Counted from the first letter of the stretch, positions 45,401 to 59,914 are shown. The stretch: 64,000 nt of DNA from Fennellomyces sp. T-0311 (GCA_025266875.1 JALLLT010000025.1:496001-560000); one strand, 5' to 3'. Numbers and translations are program-made. Notes: a model not told the origin generated them from the letters alone.

Positions 45401-48400
45401 GGATAGGCTACTTGACCTTCCGTTTCTGGTAAATGTAACTCCTTTGGATGAATATACCGGTGCAGTTCAGTCTCAGATACGACAAACTGGATTTTGCTGA
45501 AAAACATCTTGGTTGGCTTGGGAAGATCTTGTCGCATAAACTTGCAAAGCTCAACATTTGGATTATACCCATATACACACGCGATTTTGTTATAAATTTC
45601 GTATGGGGTAAGGTGGACTAGTCGGAAAAACCATTTTCGATCCGGTGAGCTGTTTGCGTCTATATTGTACATTGTAAAATCCATGACAATCTCAAAGGGT
45701 TCCACAGAGAGAAGTTCCATAGTCTACCAAGGTTCAGTAACCTCGCTAAGTATTCAATATGTATATATGTTGCATAGTTGCTTACCCTAAGGAGCAAATA
45801 AAGCATGGATTCAAAGTCTGTCTCCTGAGAATTGATTCGGCGAAAAATAACATAGAGTACCGGTCTCCCAACTTTTGAAGTGCCTGCCTCGTAAATAATC
45901 TTTTTCGCCATGATATCGTCAACATATCGGTCACTGTTTCGCCGCATAAAATCAATGTATTCTTGATTTGCATAATCGAGTGGTCTCCCGCGTAAACAGA
46001 AGTCGGATGATCTTTTCTTGCTCATATCAGGCGGGTTCCCAAGGTGCGCAAGTAAATTCGAAATGCACTCAATTTGACCACGTAGGATCATATTTGCAAG
46101 AATACTGTGATTCACTGCCGTTGTTGCATACCGAACCGGAATGTCCTTGGCATACAAACGCCGAGTCATGGTATGTATAGTATCGAATAGTACGTTGTGG
46201 AGGAGGGTGTAATCGGAGCTATTCAATGGCTCGCCCGCAAACTCGTTCTCTGCATCCGCTTCACTTGTGCTTGGTGGCTTTCTCGACATTTCGCGCAGAA
46301 AGCGAGTAACCCGATAAATGTTGCGTGTCAAGAGATCGTTCAAAGGGAACATGTATGATTCCTTGTCACCAAACAGAACATTGTTTGCAAGGTTTTGTGA
46401 TATTTTTCCTGCGATCAATAGGCCACGATATAGAGCTGCGCTAATTTTGACACGAAAATGGGTCGACTCTGGTGATACAATGGCCGGGCAAAAGAACCTG
46501 AGAAAAATAAACGCTCCAACGCTCTTGTATTTTGCTTCAGGGAAGCGAGCATTGGCGCATACAGAAATGCAATGGCATATTTCGCGAATCGCTCTGTATT
46601 TAAAGCGTTAGAATTGGCAACAATAGCTATTATTATTTTCCTCACCTCGGGGCATACTCGGCAGAGGCACATATGGCATCGAGAATTAAATCGGCGGCGT
46701 AAGAAACATTTGCCATGTTCTGAGCCATGTCCTCACGCTTTTTGAATCTGGAAGGATTAAGTTCGTACGATGATTCCTTGGGTAACTCCTGCTTGGAAAG
46801 CTTTAGGAATACTGGGTGAAGTGTACGCTGGATGTACTCAGTTCCCACACGTTCAGCGAGATAAGACAAAAGTCGTGTAGTAATCGTAGTACCACGTAAA
46901 AGTTCTGCCTCATTATCTATAAATAACAACACATTTAATGAGCAGTCAGTAGCAAGCTAATAAAAACTCACCTGTATTGCGGATTTCTTTCTCAATCATT
47001 ATCTTTAGAAACTTTACGATCTTCTTTTTCGACGAAAAGCATTGTATCAGACATCTGGCGGTGATATCCATTTTTGAAGCCGAACAAGAATCGCAAAGAA
47101 GCTGAGCAAAACTGAAGTCATTCGATTCATCTGTAAGGATCTGTGTGTGTATTAGTAGCGAAAGTCCAGTACTGTAGTTCTGTTTGACTTACATCGACCA
47201 GCCGCTCATAACGATCCAAATGAATTGTTTCCGAAAGACTTTCAAACTGTGCATCCTTGAGAAGGATTATCGTGAACGCCTCCACTAATGCAGAACGTAT
47301 ATTGACATTCTCGTCATACATCATTTGGAGTGCTTGTGAGAGGCCAACATCCATATTGGCACTAACCAGATTTGCTATGGCATGGATGGCACATGATTTG
47401 ATATCCAACGCACGATCAATAGATCCTTCCTCCGTTGAGCTCTGCAAATAACACATTAAATTATTTGAAATAAACTGCACTCTTATAACACAAACCCGCA
47501 AGTAGCGTGGGGAAGTAGGTGAATGCATAGTTCGCATGAAACTTGGTAGGGATGACATCTGTTGACTGCCTCCAGAGTTGCTCATCGCCCCATCGCTGCT
47601 GCTGGTTTTCGAAGATCTCAAAAACAATTTCGAAGGATCATCGAGCGCCGAAACACATTGCTGAAGAATTTGAACAAAATACGAAAAGTACTTGACAAAT
47701 ATGCGACTCTTGGCTTGCAAGTAATCCTCTTGATCGGGCTCAAAAGCATTGGACATCTTTGGTTGGAGTGGCAGACCATCAAGAATCACCATCATTGCAC
47801 GCATACATGCTACCTCCAATTCACGCTCAATATCGTCATCCTTTGTCAAGAGTCCGGGCGACACATAGTGGCCTTTGTCAATTATACCCGGAGGTGCTGA
47901 GGCATTACTTCTGTCACTTTGGTCGCCGTGCTATATAGTAGTTTAACATTAGCAAAAGTATGCCATTTTCTAAAGGAAAGTGCTCTTACCACAGTAGCAC
48001 GAAAGGTGCTTGTCCATTCAATAATAGTGCTTAGGAGCTTGGTGCGTAAAGAAAATTCACTATGAAGCATGGTCCATGTTGTCGAATCTCGTGCGGTCAT
48101 CAAAATTTCGCAAAGGTGAGCGAATCGTAACCTGATCCTGGAAATCTCGTTGCCGACTCCTGTGGTTCCTCCAGGTTTGCATAAAAGGTATGTGGCACAT
48201 TGATCGATGAGACTTGCAAACATTTGGGATGATACGGCAGCGCTGGTTGTTGGTTCGTCCGAAAGGTTCTCCAGAAATGAGCTAAGGATAACACTTGTTT
48301 GCTCCACTAGGATTAAGCAAGTAAAGCTCATGGACGATGATACACAATTCGACAATGTATGCTCCAATTGTTCCAGCAACATTATTCGTACCGCTGGCGA

Positions 48401-51400
48401 TAACTCCTTGCTGAGAATATCCTTGATCTTTTCGCGTACAATAACATCTTTGCAGGAAAGGAGTCCCACCAAATGCTGGATGAACTCAGTGACTAGCAGA
48501 GAACTATCAGATTCGGCGGATGTGTAAAAATCATCTTCATCCCCCTTGTCGTCGTTTATACTCCCGGAGGTTTTCCCAAGACACGTTCCAGCTAGTGATG
48601 CAAGAAATCCTGTGTAGTTGTGCCACAAAGTGTATCGATTGGTATCGCCCCATTGAGACTTTACCCCGCTAGTATTCGCGTTATCTGACTTTTGGCCGGA
48701 TGGAGAACTTGCTCTTGGTAAACTCTCGATGTGATGGGCCAGGCGCTGTCGATCCATTGTAGAATTCGAAGGCGCTGACATTGGAGATGTCGTGCCGCTG
48801 CTACCGCTACTACCAACGCTTCTTGGGCTTTTAACACCTGGCTGTTCGCCACTAGTTGTTGTTGATAAGGGTACCGTAGTTGCACCCAATACCCTAGTAA
48901 GTAGCTTCCAGCGCTTCCACACCTCTTTCCAAGCAACTAGTGTTCCAGGTGAATCATGGGGAAGCATTCGCAATAAGCGCCAAATGCGCTTTTGGGATGC
49001 TCTTCGACCAGTCGCAGGACCTTGGCCCAACTTGGATAATTCCAAATACACCGGGTAGTTCTCAAGAAGGACGTGTAGCGCCATTGAGCTCACTTTCTTG
49101 CTTTCCTCATTATCAACAAAAAGATAAGCGAGTTCCTTGCACATCTCCTGAATGCACGAAAGGTTTGCCCGTAGTATATCCTCGTTTGGTGCACACGTCC
49201 AGATGAGAAGTGATACCTCCAAGGTAATCAGTCCTTGCAAATAACTTGATGCGTCCCATTCATTTAATATTGTGGCCTATAATATTAAAAGTATCATCCA
49301 GTATAACTTTTGTATGTTGATAAAAAAAAGTATAGCTTTTTTGTTTGATATATTTACCTGATCTTTGCTCTTGAGAAATATAACACTTTCCGATAAGACT
49401 TTCTGGACTGTACTAAAGCATTCTATTGCTTCCACAGGCTGCGTACTTCGAATACTCAATAGGTCTTTACCGAGACTTAGAATCACGTGCGAAGAGATTG
49501 TCCAAAAGGCCGTCATATAACGCTCAGGTTCGCCCCACAGATGAATGTAATCGACCGTATGAATACTTCGCAAACATTCAGTGGCAAGGATGTTGATAGA
49601 TTTGCTAGGCTGTCGCATGCACTTGATTATGGAATCCAATACCCGCAGTGTCTGCTCCGTTTTATTGCTAGTTTCGCCCTATCCGTTTGTAGTTAATATA
49701 GTGCATATCCATTTATACTAATTTTATACCCCTAGTACGAGTTTCAGATCGGTAATATAAAGTCGCAACAACTCCCATATCATATGCAATCTCTCGTTTA
49801 CAGTCAGACTTGTGTTGACACTTGTCAATGGCTTTACGTCACCCCGATTGTGATTTTCGTAACTGGCACTCGAAATTTTGGTAGCTGTCGAAGCAACTCG
49901 TTCATTGATTGAAACAGAGCTCACGTAGTGAATAAAGAGGCTTCGTAAGGGTTCGGTAATTGCTTCGTAAAAACTTGGGGTGCCGATATGCCATGGTGAT
50001 GCCGTGTCATTCTCTCTTTCTTCTTTAAAGTACATGATCAAAATTCGCAATGCTTTGACCAGACTTGATTTATAGATGGTAGGTGCACTTTTGTGGATAC
50101 ACATAGGGAAGATACTGTATATTGCACTCCGAGGGTTCAGACGGTAAAGTGTAGTCAAGGCATCCACCAGTAAACAATGAACGTCTATCATTGTGCCACC
50201 TCGTTGCTCCTGTGTAAGCGAGCCATATTGTTCATTTGATGGAATGATGACCTTGACCTTGTCAATTTCAAGAGGTCGATTCAAGTCGAATAATCGCTCC
50301 TTGAGATCATTCTTGGCAGTAAGCACCATCTGATGGAGGACCGAAAGCGTGGATTCACTGCCTAGAAAGGATGCGGCTCTGCAGATGTCAAGCACACAGA
50401 CGGCTGCAATATCTTCGCCGCGCTTATCACCACTCACCATCATTTTCTCGAGCTTTCGTACGAACTCGAGCTAAGTAAAGTTTAGAATCAGTGAGATTGT
50501 CCGAGGTGTACGTATTGAACTTTTACTTACGACTGATGGATGACATGATGTTCGTCTGGCTTTCACCACGTCATATCGCGCAACTTCGTTCAGTAGACCA
50601 GGGCTTATCAACAGCAAAGCTGTTTGAAAAGGCCATAACAGTTCCCTGTCCTTTCGCATTGTAGAGTCGCGACAGAGTGCAAATAGAATTTCTGGACTTC
50701 CATCAACTCGGCCTTTGTCTTTGTAAAGCTGGGTAAATTCGCCATCAAACGCCTCGATCCATCCCCATATTGCTCGATAAGCAATGATACAAACAATACG
50801 CTGTACTGTCTGCTTCATGTATGGTAGAGTATGCTGAACCACTGAGAAGCATTAAGTCCGGTTAGTAATCAAGCTTATTGTTCTTGGATAACACAAAGGT
50901 ATACCGTAGAGCATTTTATTAAGCCGCTCCTTATTCATTGCCGCGCATTCCATCAATTGCACCTCGCCTACTTGCGGAACGAAATCTGTCTTGTTTGGCT
51001 GATATGACAGGATTTCCAATCGGGTTTTGATTCTACTGTAGGTGGCACACCAATTACCTATGCTAATATAGAAAGCAACTCTGCAGGCAACTGTATAAAG
51101 CCGTGTCAACAGCAGGCTTTCAGCGGTATAGTGCTCACTGACAGTTGCGCAGTTGTAGGTTTCGGTGAAGAGCGATTCACTGGGGTTGAGACGTATACCG
51201 TGCAAGAGCACACGATGATCGATCTCCCTATTGATGGCCGTCGCCGTACGTGGTGGCTGACGTAGAAAGGGTGAAATACTGGCTAATATGCGATGTGCAA
51301 TTCGGTCTTCTAACGCCACACCTGAACCATCGATACTCTCTTTCGACTGGCTATGTCCAGTTCGATTCGTACAGGTCGTTAGTATATCGGGATGGTCTGT

Positions 51401-51979
51401 CATCTGTCCTTGATGCGAGTATCGCCACTGCTGGAGACAGGCACTTAGAATACAAACAAGAAAATACTGCGAGTTCAGAATCTCAATAGGGGTGTCTTGG
51501 TCATTGAACGACACTGATATATCGTTCTGTTTGAGTATAGAGTAAGTCAAGAGCCATTTTCTTTTGGCACAAGCAGAGTATTACTTTGGCTATTGGAATT
51601 CTCTCCAGTGCTTCAGTAAGTGCCTCAGCAATGGTTGAAAGACGGTAGACTGAAAGCGATACTAGTGTTTCCACTAATTCACGATGTGAGCCTTCACGGG
51701 AAGAAAGCGCTAACGTGGGTGGCACAGTGCTTTTACCACTAAATATGCAAAGTCGTCAGCCTCAGTCCATGGATTGTTTAAACATATCATTACTTGTGAG
51801 AAGTAAAGGTATCAATGTACTCTGGGAAGTCGAACTTGATACTGCTATTCGTTTTATTACACGGAAGCTATGGCAAGTACAGTCAACATATGTATGGTAT
51901 TCAGCAATGGAGCATAATGACTCACTTCGGCCTCAATGCGCTCGACCATGCTCCTAATGAGCGCCTTTTCCGGCACCAT
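42498..51979 (-). CDS. Neurofibromin/IRA-type Ras GTPase-activating protein, 2811 aa
   Basis: Nineteen exons over 9.5 kb: 51979-51926, 51867-51794, 51738-51585, 51526-50905, 50841-50531, 50470-49730, 49678-49358, 49276-47990, 47930-47496, 47441-47193, 47140-46972, 46916-46646, 46593-45786, 45723-45417, 45361-45048, 44989-44749, 44690-44410, 44346-42812, 42759-42498. The sum is 2812 codons with no internal stop. The RasGAP domain (about residues 1400-1650) has the arginine finger in ELLRGTT (about Arg1480) and the FLRFFCPAIVSPES block. A Sec14-PH-like module follows (GRPVLYVIFRR; SVSSDGSHEIRFRV). Then comes the long helical tail with IWKLIGES, RYMLMGSF-like and AFQFNPAIQPRALIEIGC motifs, aligning with human NF1 to the end. 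It accelerates GTP hydrolysis on Ras. Length is close to human NF1 (2839). Confidence 0.93.
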
Positions 51980-52225
51980 TGTCCCAGGATTCTCAATGAG
52001 CAGAACAAGGAATGTGAATTCGGCGGCGTGTTATTCATATCAGTTGATATGCAAATTCGAAAGAAGGCAATTTACCCCTCACAAATTTGAAACGTAACAA
52101 GTGGGTCCGGAATGCGCTGTAATGGCTCCCTTTGCAGTTATAGCAGCAGTAACAACAGGGGCAAATTGCGATTAGGGGGCGAGAGGCACACTAAAAGAGA
52201 GTTTTTTAAACCATAACAAGAAAGT

Positions 52226-52233
52226 TATATAAA
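52226..52233 (+). promoter_or_regulatory. TATA box of the M13 peptidase gene
   Basis: TATATAAA followed by a T/C-rich stretch, 68 bp upstream of the ATG at 52301. The divergent neurofibromin start is at 51979. Confidence 0.5.
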
Positions 52234-52300
52234 GGGAGCAGCCTTTTTTAATGTTACTTTTCTGCTTTTTCTATCTTTTCCTTTTTATTTTCTCAGGCAC

Positions 52301-54965
52301 ATGCTGGGCTTGTTCGTAAGTGCGAGTCCTGTAACAACAAGCGTCCCAGAGTGTACAACACAGGCATGTGTGGATGCTGCAAAGTCGGTCAAGGAATATA
52401 TTGATTTCAACGCCGACCCGTGCTCGGATTTTTACCAGTATGCATGTAAGCCTTCTAGCAAACAATTAAGAGCAACATAAGGTATTTACTTTGGTATGAA
52501 AGGCGGTGCCTGGATGGAAAGTGCCAAAATTCCGGACGACAAGGCGTGTAAGTTGCAGCGCGTTCATTTGCCAACCCCGACGTACCACCAATTTAACCCC
52601 CTGGATCGCTAAAAAGTTGTAGGAACGTTCGATACCACACGCGACCAAAATACCGATGCTATCCGTGATCTTCTAGAAGGAACATTTGACGATATTACCA
52701 AAGGCACGGAATGCGCTGAAAACGACTTTCACTATAAAAGTCAGATGGATCTCGATAAGCAAAACTTCCAAACCTTGCAAGACTATTATACCTCATGCAT
52801 GGATGTGGCGAAAATCGATGCACTGGGCGCAACACCGATTTATCCATCACTCGCAAAAATACTGGCACAGATTCCGGATAGCCAGGATTCCTTTACCGCA
52901 CAACATGTCGATCAGCTTACAGATGCACTTATTGAAGTATATCGACAAGGACAGCAACCACTTGTTAGTATATCCGTTGGAGCGGACGACAAGCGACCGG
53001 ATGAAAATTCAATCCAGATCGGTCAGCCACAGCTCACGCTTCCATCGAAAGAATATTACACACAGCCAGAAACGGTTCAGATCTATCGCGATGGTCTCAT
53101 TGAAGTAATGGAAGTTATGATTGGCAGCGACAACCCAGATCTGGCAGGAAAAGCGCAGGAAGCAAACATCAAGCTGTACTCTGCAGCTGAAATAGCAGAT
53201 ATCGTCAATCGAGTTGTGGATTTTGAAATCAAATTGGCCAGCATCAGCTTGAGAGAGTAAGAATTGCTTTTTTTTTATCATGTCGATCAAGCCTACTCAT
53301 CACTCGATACAGAGATCAGCTTGTGGATCCATTAAAAGTATATAATCCAATGACCATGGATGAAATTCAACAGAAGTATCACGTTATCAACTGGAACAAG
53401 TTCTTTGGAGCCTTTGTCCCCAAGGGAACCCCGGTACCTAAAGATCTTATTGTCAGCACACCCAGCTTTTTCGCCGATTTGACAACATGGTTCTTTGATC
53501 AAGGCGGCGTCAAGGTACAAACTCTTAAAGACTTTTTCATGATCAAGAACTTGAAAGCGTGGTTGTACGCCACGGACACCAAAACACGCAGCATGTGGCG
53601 AAGAACATCGGCCAAAATATCCAGCGGTACCTTTGAACTTCCGTTGCGATACCGGGTCTGCGTCGATAACGTGAGCGGATCGTTTGGCGAGATGATCGGT
53701 CGTTACTTTATCGAACACAAATTTGGTGGCGAAAAAGAACGAAAACAAGTCGATGCATTTATTGACTTGATCCACAAGTCATGGTTGGAGCGATTACATG
53801 CTGTTACATGGCTTGATGACAAGACACGTAACGCAGCCATCGAAAAAGTCAACACGATCAAACATAAGGTTGCATATAGTATCGTGTCGCCTGATGTACG
53901 GTCGCCTGAATCACTCCGGAACTATTACAGCCCAATGGAAATTAACAGGGAATCGTTCTTTGACAACGAACTGGCTATCACAGATTGGGCGATCAAGAAG
54001 ATTTGGTCAAAGATAGGTAAGCCAGTCGACAAGGAAGAATGGTTTATGATTCCTTCCGATGTGAATGCGTATTACAGTCGTAGCACCAATGAGGTAAAAA
54101 GTTATATATAGGCAGAAAGACTCCTGTTGTCGCTCACTCGTAGTTTTTTCATAGATTGCTGTGCCTTCTGGTATCCTTCAAGGACCATTTTATAGCTACG
54201 GTGCCCCTGCATATCTCAATTACGGCAGTATAGGCTCCATTCTTGGACACGAGTTTACTGTAAGTTTCCTGTAGAGAAGCATATTGTCGTTAGTTTAACT
54301 TTGCCATAGCACGCCTTTGATAGCGCAGGGCGAATGTACAATGGTATTGGCAAGTTGGAAGACTGGTGGACCCGAGAGGCTGGAGAACATTTTGAGGAGC
54401 AATCCCAATGCTTCATCAAGCAATACGATGCCTTCCAAGTAGATGGTCCCAATGGCAAGAAGGTCAACGTGAATGGCCAGGTAAGGAGAGCCTATCCAAA
54501 CTTATTGCTTGATTTAAAGAGCTAACCCATACTGATTTTTTTCCTTTACTATTACCAAGCTCACGCTTGCTGAAAATCTTGCGGACAGTGGAGGCATTGC
54601 CGCATCGTATCAAGCTTTCCAGAAACTATGGGCTGGAAACGACTCAGCAACTAGACAAAAAGGAGAATATGGGAGATTACCCAATATTGACCTTTCGCCC
54701 GAAGCACTATTCTTCACTAGCTATGCCAGAACATGGTGCAGTGTAGCGCGGCCTGAAGCAGCCGTCCAGCTGGTAAGAAGTTACACCGGTGCTTATCTGT
54801 TACGCTGTCGCTCTAACCTGTCTGCTGTAGGTGTATACCGACGCCCATGCACCAGAACGCTTCAGGGTCAATGGAATTCTCCAGAACTCAGCCGAATTCT
54901 CCCGGGTATACAAGTGTCCTTTGGGCAGCCCTATGAATCCAGAAAAGAAATGCGGCATCTGGTAG
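52301..54965 (+). CDS. M13 family zinc metallopeptidase (neprilysin-like)
   Basis: Gluzincin endopeptidase that cuts peptides, 744 aa. Exons 52301-52445, 52503-52547, 52617-53256, 53313-54093, 54155-54259, 54310-54480, 54560-54772, 54831-54965. The zinc site HExxH (GHEFTHAFD, His569, Glu570, His573) spans the fifth intron, and the third ligand is in ENLADSGG (Glu634, Asp638). The N-terminal CxDFY-type motif ([14 protein letters not shown]) and NGxxxNxxEF-like late residues are M13 hallmarks. The C-terminus ends CGIW, the family's KxCxVW pattern. The N-terminus is uncertain: with ATG 52301 there is only a weak leader; an alternative at 52251 gives a strong signal peptide but needs an implausible 26-nt intron. 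AATAAA follows at 55131. Confidence 0.92.
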
Positions 54966-55433
54966 ACCCTCTGCCGCAGATGCTCATGCATACAAGTCAT
55001 ACCAGCACATCATGCACTTACAGCACACACCATTTTTTCATACACACTTTTTTCATGCCGTTGTCAAGGCTAGACTCGCGTAATGTCAGAGGACATGTGT
55101 ACCTTCACTCCACCTTATTGTTTTTAAAAAAATAAAGCATCATCGAGCACCAATTAATATCAGCAGCACGTAACGTCGTCATGCAAGTCTGAGTTTCTCG
55201 AAGCCTCGCAATGCCGAGCGAGCAAGCCCCATGAGCGTGCAAGAACTCCTGTATCACAAAAAGAGCATAGCAGACAGGTGTCTCGCAATGCATGTAGAAG
55301 AGCAGACGTTTCCACGGTTGTACCACCACATGATCGGGCAACGATACGAGGACCGACCGACAACCTTCCTGTATTTTTTCGCTTCTTTTTTTCTTCGCAC
55401 TTTATCTCAGCGTCAAAGGACAAAAAAAAGGGA
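54966..55433. other. Intergenic, M13 3' end to Ypt7
   Basis: Contains a poly(A) signal AATAAA at 55131-55136 and the promoter of the Ypt7 gene. No other feature was supported. Confidence 0.6.
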
Positions 55434-56446
<1,013 letters not shown>

Positions 56447-56484
56447 TCGTGAACGTTATCTAATAAGTATAGTTTTGCACACAA

Positions 56485-56512
56485 GCACACACACACACAC
56501 TCTCTCTCTCTT
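56485..56512. repeat. CA/CT microsatellite
   Basis: A (CA)n run followed by (CT)n, in the 3' region of the Ypt7 gene. Confidence 0.8.
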
Positions 56513-56605
56513 TACCCTCCTTCCGTTTGCAATAAACAGATTCCCTTCTTCGTAACATAAAAACTATCGGTTATTTTATTGTGTGCTCTAAACATGCTTC
56601 GCTTT

Positions 56606-57120
56606 TTATTGTCTGGCGCGAACAGTGGGTTCCCATGCAGACACCTTGGGTTTCGTCGTGCTGTAGGTTCTGAAGCTTTTGGTTGTGCCGGTGAAGTTGG
56701 GAGTAGGCTCGCCCCACCACTTTTGAGGCTTAATGTTCATTTCTGTAGGTGGCTCTTGAACAATTCTAGCCAACCACATGTGCCTAATTGTAAAGATGCC
56801 TTTAGTCGATCATTCCACTGCGTTTTTTTTTCGTCGTTTATATACCATGCGGGATCGATATCGGCGGCTTCGGGTTCGACACTGGCGAATTCAACCCAAC
56901 GTTCACGACCTATTCATTCAATTATTAGAATCAAATAATGCAAATATAAACATATATACTAACCTGAGACTTCGTCGTTGTTTTCAAAGAACTTGTTGCC
57001 GTTGCGGTCAGTGCCAATGAGAGCACCCCACTTGGTATCACCAATGTGGTTCATTTGCTTCAGCGAGTTGGCAGGACCTGCCTTCATTATATTCTTGATG
57101 GTACGGCCAATGGTCGACAT
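56606..57120 (-). CDS. NADH:ubiquinone oxidoreductase subunit NDUFA12 (B17.2)
   Basis: Accessory subunit of mitochondrial complex I, 132 aa. Exons 57120-56964, 56909-56846, 56783-56606. The start reads MSTIGRTIKNIMKAGP, then HIGDTKWGALIGTDRNGNKFFENNDE. Next comes RERWVEFA and, across the second intron, EPPTEMNIKPQKWWGEP, the classic B17.2 block. Basic, with no membrane segment. The last intron (68 nt) contains a run of nine A residues in coding orientation; its reading frame would give a false end if retained. Confidence 0.93.
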
Positions 57121-58269
57121 TGTTGTATATCAAACGCGTTTTAAAGAGTAGGGGGAGGACCGTCGAAGCGTCTTGCAACAAAAATCAAGTAGTGTTTCTT
57201 ATTCAATTATCTGGGCCAGCCCAGCTTTCAAAGTCACGGTTTGCGTCACTGCCTTCATTAAAGCTCGAAAAGCTAGTACAACGACATCTCTTTTAACTAG
57301 AGTGCAAAAACCATAGCAACAAAAATCATTGACATGTGTCAATCGTGAAAGTACAAACGATGATACTGCGCTTACAAAGTCGTTATATTCCTCTTTCGAG
57401 TACATACGTAAAGTGCGCAACCCTCTGAACGATCTTCACCATATTGCTTTGGGTGACGGTTTTCAGGACAACACGTACATTTGTTGCTATTGTTAAACTA
57501 TATTAAAAAGTTGCCATGGAAACTGAAATTATTTATCGCCATGTTGGTACCAAATTCTGGGATCAAGCCATGGTACCGTGTCACCTGAGCATTTTGCCTT
57601 ATATTCAATCAAATTCCATACATGACACTTCATACAATTCTAAGGCTCATGCACCTGATACTTTAGGAGGTACAACTGTTTACTAATGGATAAGTAGAGG
57701 CCACAATCTTCATATAAAAAAAGAGACTCGTATGCATGCTTTTTTGAGGAAGCATAATATTTTCATAGGCGAGTCTATTACTAACCAGGCTCGAAAGTGA
57801 CCTACTGAACCACAGGGGATATAGATTTACTGATCGAATATCCTAACTTTCATACGCCCTGCATTAGGGATCACGCACTTAATATTGTGCTCGAATACGT
57901 CATCGCAATACGACTATGAGTAGCCAGGCGAAATAGGAGGTGATACTTGTTTCCATTGGATGGGAAACGGGAAAGCAATGAGCCTTTGGAAAAAAAGCGT
58001 TTGACAAGATAAACCTTAGTTGGAACAAACCGGTTGATATGCTTACTGGTGGCTACCGGGAAATAGATTGCTCATTGAATTATTCCATCGTCATATTGCC
58101 TGTATCCAGTGATTCCAATACCTTTGTACGCCTCAAGAGACAACAGTATATTAAGCTACAGTCTGCTGATCACAAGGCCGCATTGAACTAAAGACTTCAA
58201 CTCCGAAGGAAAAAGTATACGGTTGCAGAACAAAGGTTGGCACTTTTTTCCACTTCCAACACGACCAGC
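57121..58269. other. Intergenic
   Basis: AT-rich. Contains a possible RNA-like hairpin (57724-57776) and two weakly similar blocks (about 57660 and 57937) that look like old duplicated material. No gene supported. Confidence 0.5.
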
Positions 58270-59914
58270 ATGAGCAATGCAGAACTAAGTATCGATACTT
58301 CCGATACGAAAGAAAAAATAACAGAAACGTCCTATGCCGTTTCAAAAAGAGAATCGGGTACGGAAGGAGAAGAAGAGGAAGAGGAAGAATACCGGGGCAA
58401 CAGTAGTACGACCACCGTAACTACCGCTGCCACGTCGAGCGCCAATGATGACAAACAAGACGATAGCAATAGCCAAGAAGACGAATTTGGCGACTTTGAT
58501 GAGGAGTTTGCCACTCCCATTGATGGTGATGACGACGATTTTGGTGACTTTGGCGATTTCGATGATTTTCAAACAACTGATCTTCAAGCCAATGACGAGT
58601 TTCCTTCAGTAGACGCTCCACAAACGCCTACAGAAGCGGAAGAGTATGTGCGTACGAGGACAAAAATGGGGAAAAGTGAAGCGTTTAAGACTTATGTAAC
58701 TATTATCAAACAGGTCAAAGCGTTGGATGCAGCGACACAGCCCAAAGATGCTGCAGATTATGTCGAGGGCTTTTTCCGAAGAATATGGACAAAAGATGTG
58801 TTGCAACAAGAGGAACCGATGGTATCGTCTCCAACACCCATAGAGAATACACCATCGGGCGGTCTGCTATGCACACAGTGCAGGTAGAATATGCAAAAGG
58901 ACGATTGGACAAACACGAAGTTGACTTGCGATCTGATCTAGTTATGATCTCTGGGACAAACTATCCCGAGACTCTGTCTTTTACAATCCCATCACGGGCG
59001 CCATCGGACAGTTTCAGTGGACTCGCTCAGAGTCCAACCGAGCGTATCTGAATGCGCTGGGTGTAACAATCAATTACGAAGAGGTAAATCCGGGCTAATT
59101 AACAAGTGGGCTTAGAACACTTAATAAAAGTATATGCAATTAGAAACTGAGTCCCGGAGGAAGCCCACATTCGCCAATGGGAGGCAACAAGCGACCGCAA
59201 TCTAATTATTTGGACACCAAGAGCTCTCCACGGTCTGCAGCGGCTGTTGGCGCTTCTGGCTCGCCTGCGGAGAGGCGTATTAACCAGAATCAGCATACGC
59301 GATCGGCATCCCTGTCCGGCGTCGGTATTTCCACAGCCAATAATCGACGATCCGACGGAGAGACAGAAAAGAAGCCCCAGGTGGAAGAAGAACCAGAACT
59401 AGATATTGATATTGCCAAAGCATACTGCGAATTAACTGAAGGTAAGGGCGCGTCTATGTGTGTTTTGGGCGTGAGAGCCAAGACCTAAGCGCATTCTCTT
59501 GGCGCAGAAACAATCCGGATATTCCCAGACGAAAAGCTAAAGTCCATGGTGGTCGAGCTTACGAGGTTACAGCGCCAGGCTTCCGAGTATCTCGGCTATC
59601 TGCTGGACCAGCGCGAGCAGCTCATGATGGATGCAGAGACGTACAATGATTTGATTAGCTGCATTGTGGGGCACGCTCAACGGCTACGGGAGCAGAATGT
59701 GGGCAAAGACGCCAGCCCGGCGATGGTCAGCAAAAAGAAGAAAGGAGGAGGACTCAACATGCTGCGTCGCAAGCAGAACAGCGCCAACCAGGCGGCATTC
59801 AGTGCGTCGATGGGAGGAGGAGTGGTGGGTGTAAAGCAGGGTGGAAGCTCCAACATACAGAAGAAGGCTGGGTCGGTAGCGGCAGGCACGGCAGAGGGCC
59901 GACGGTCAATGTAA
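58270..59914 (+). CDS. Aftiphilin/Laa2-like clathrin-adaptor accessory protein (tentative)
   Basis: 486 aa in four exons: 58270-58883, 58942-59083, 59144-59441, 59508-59914. The acidic N-terminal half holds three copies of an FG/DF-type motif (DEFGDFDEEF, DDFGDFGDFDDF), the kind bound by AP-1 gamma-ear and GGA ear domains. After EAFKTYVTIIKQVKAL comes a conserved block spanning the first intron, with YDLWDKLSRDSVFYNP, then QFQWTRSESNRAYLNALG, resembling the clathrin-binding region of aftiphilin. A coiled-coil-like stretch (ELTRLQRQASEYLGYLLDQRE) and a basic KKKKGGG region close the protein. The likely role is a trans-Golgi/endosomal adaptor accessory factor; the ear-binding assignment is inference from motifs. 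Confidence 0.7.

Noticed and set aside
47021..47035. Lys triplet in neurofibromin considered as a replaced arginine finger
   Set aside because: Spacing of about 115 residues to the FLR motif, as in NF1 and p120GAP, places the finger in ELLRGTT (about Arg1480), which is conserved.
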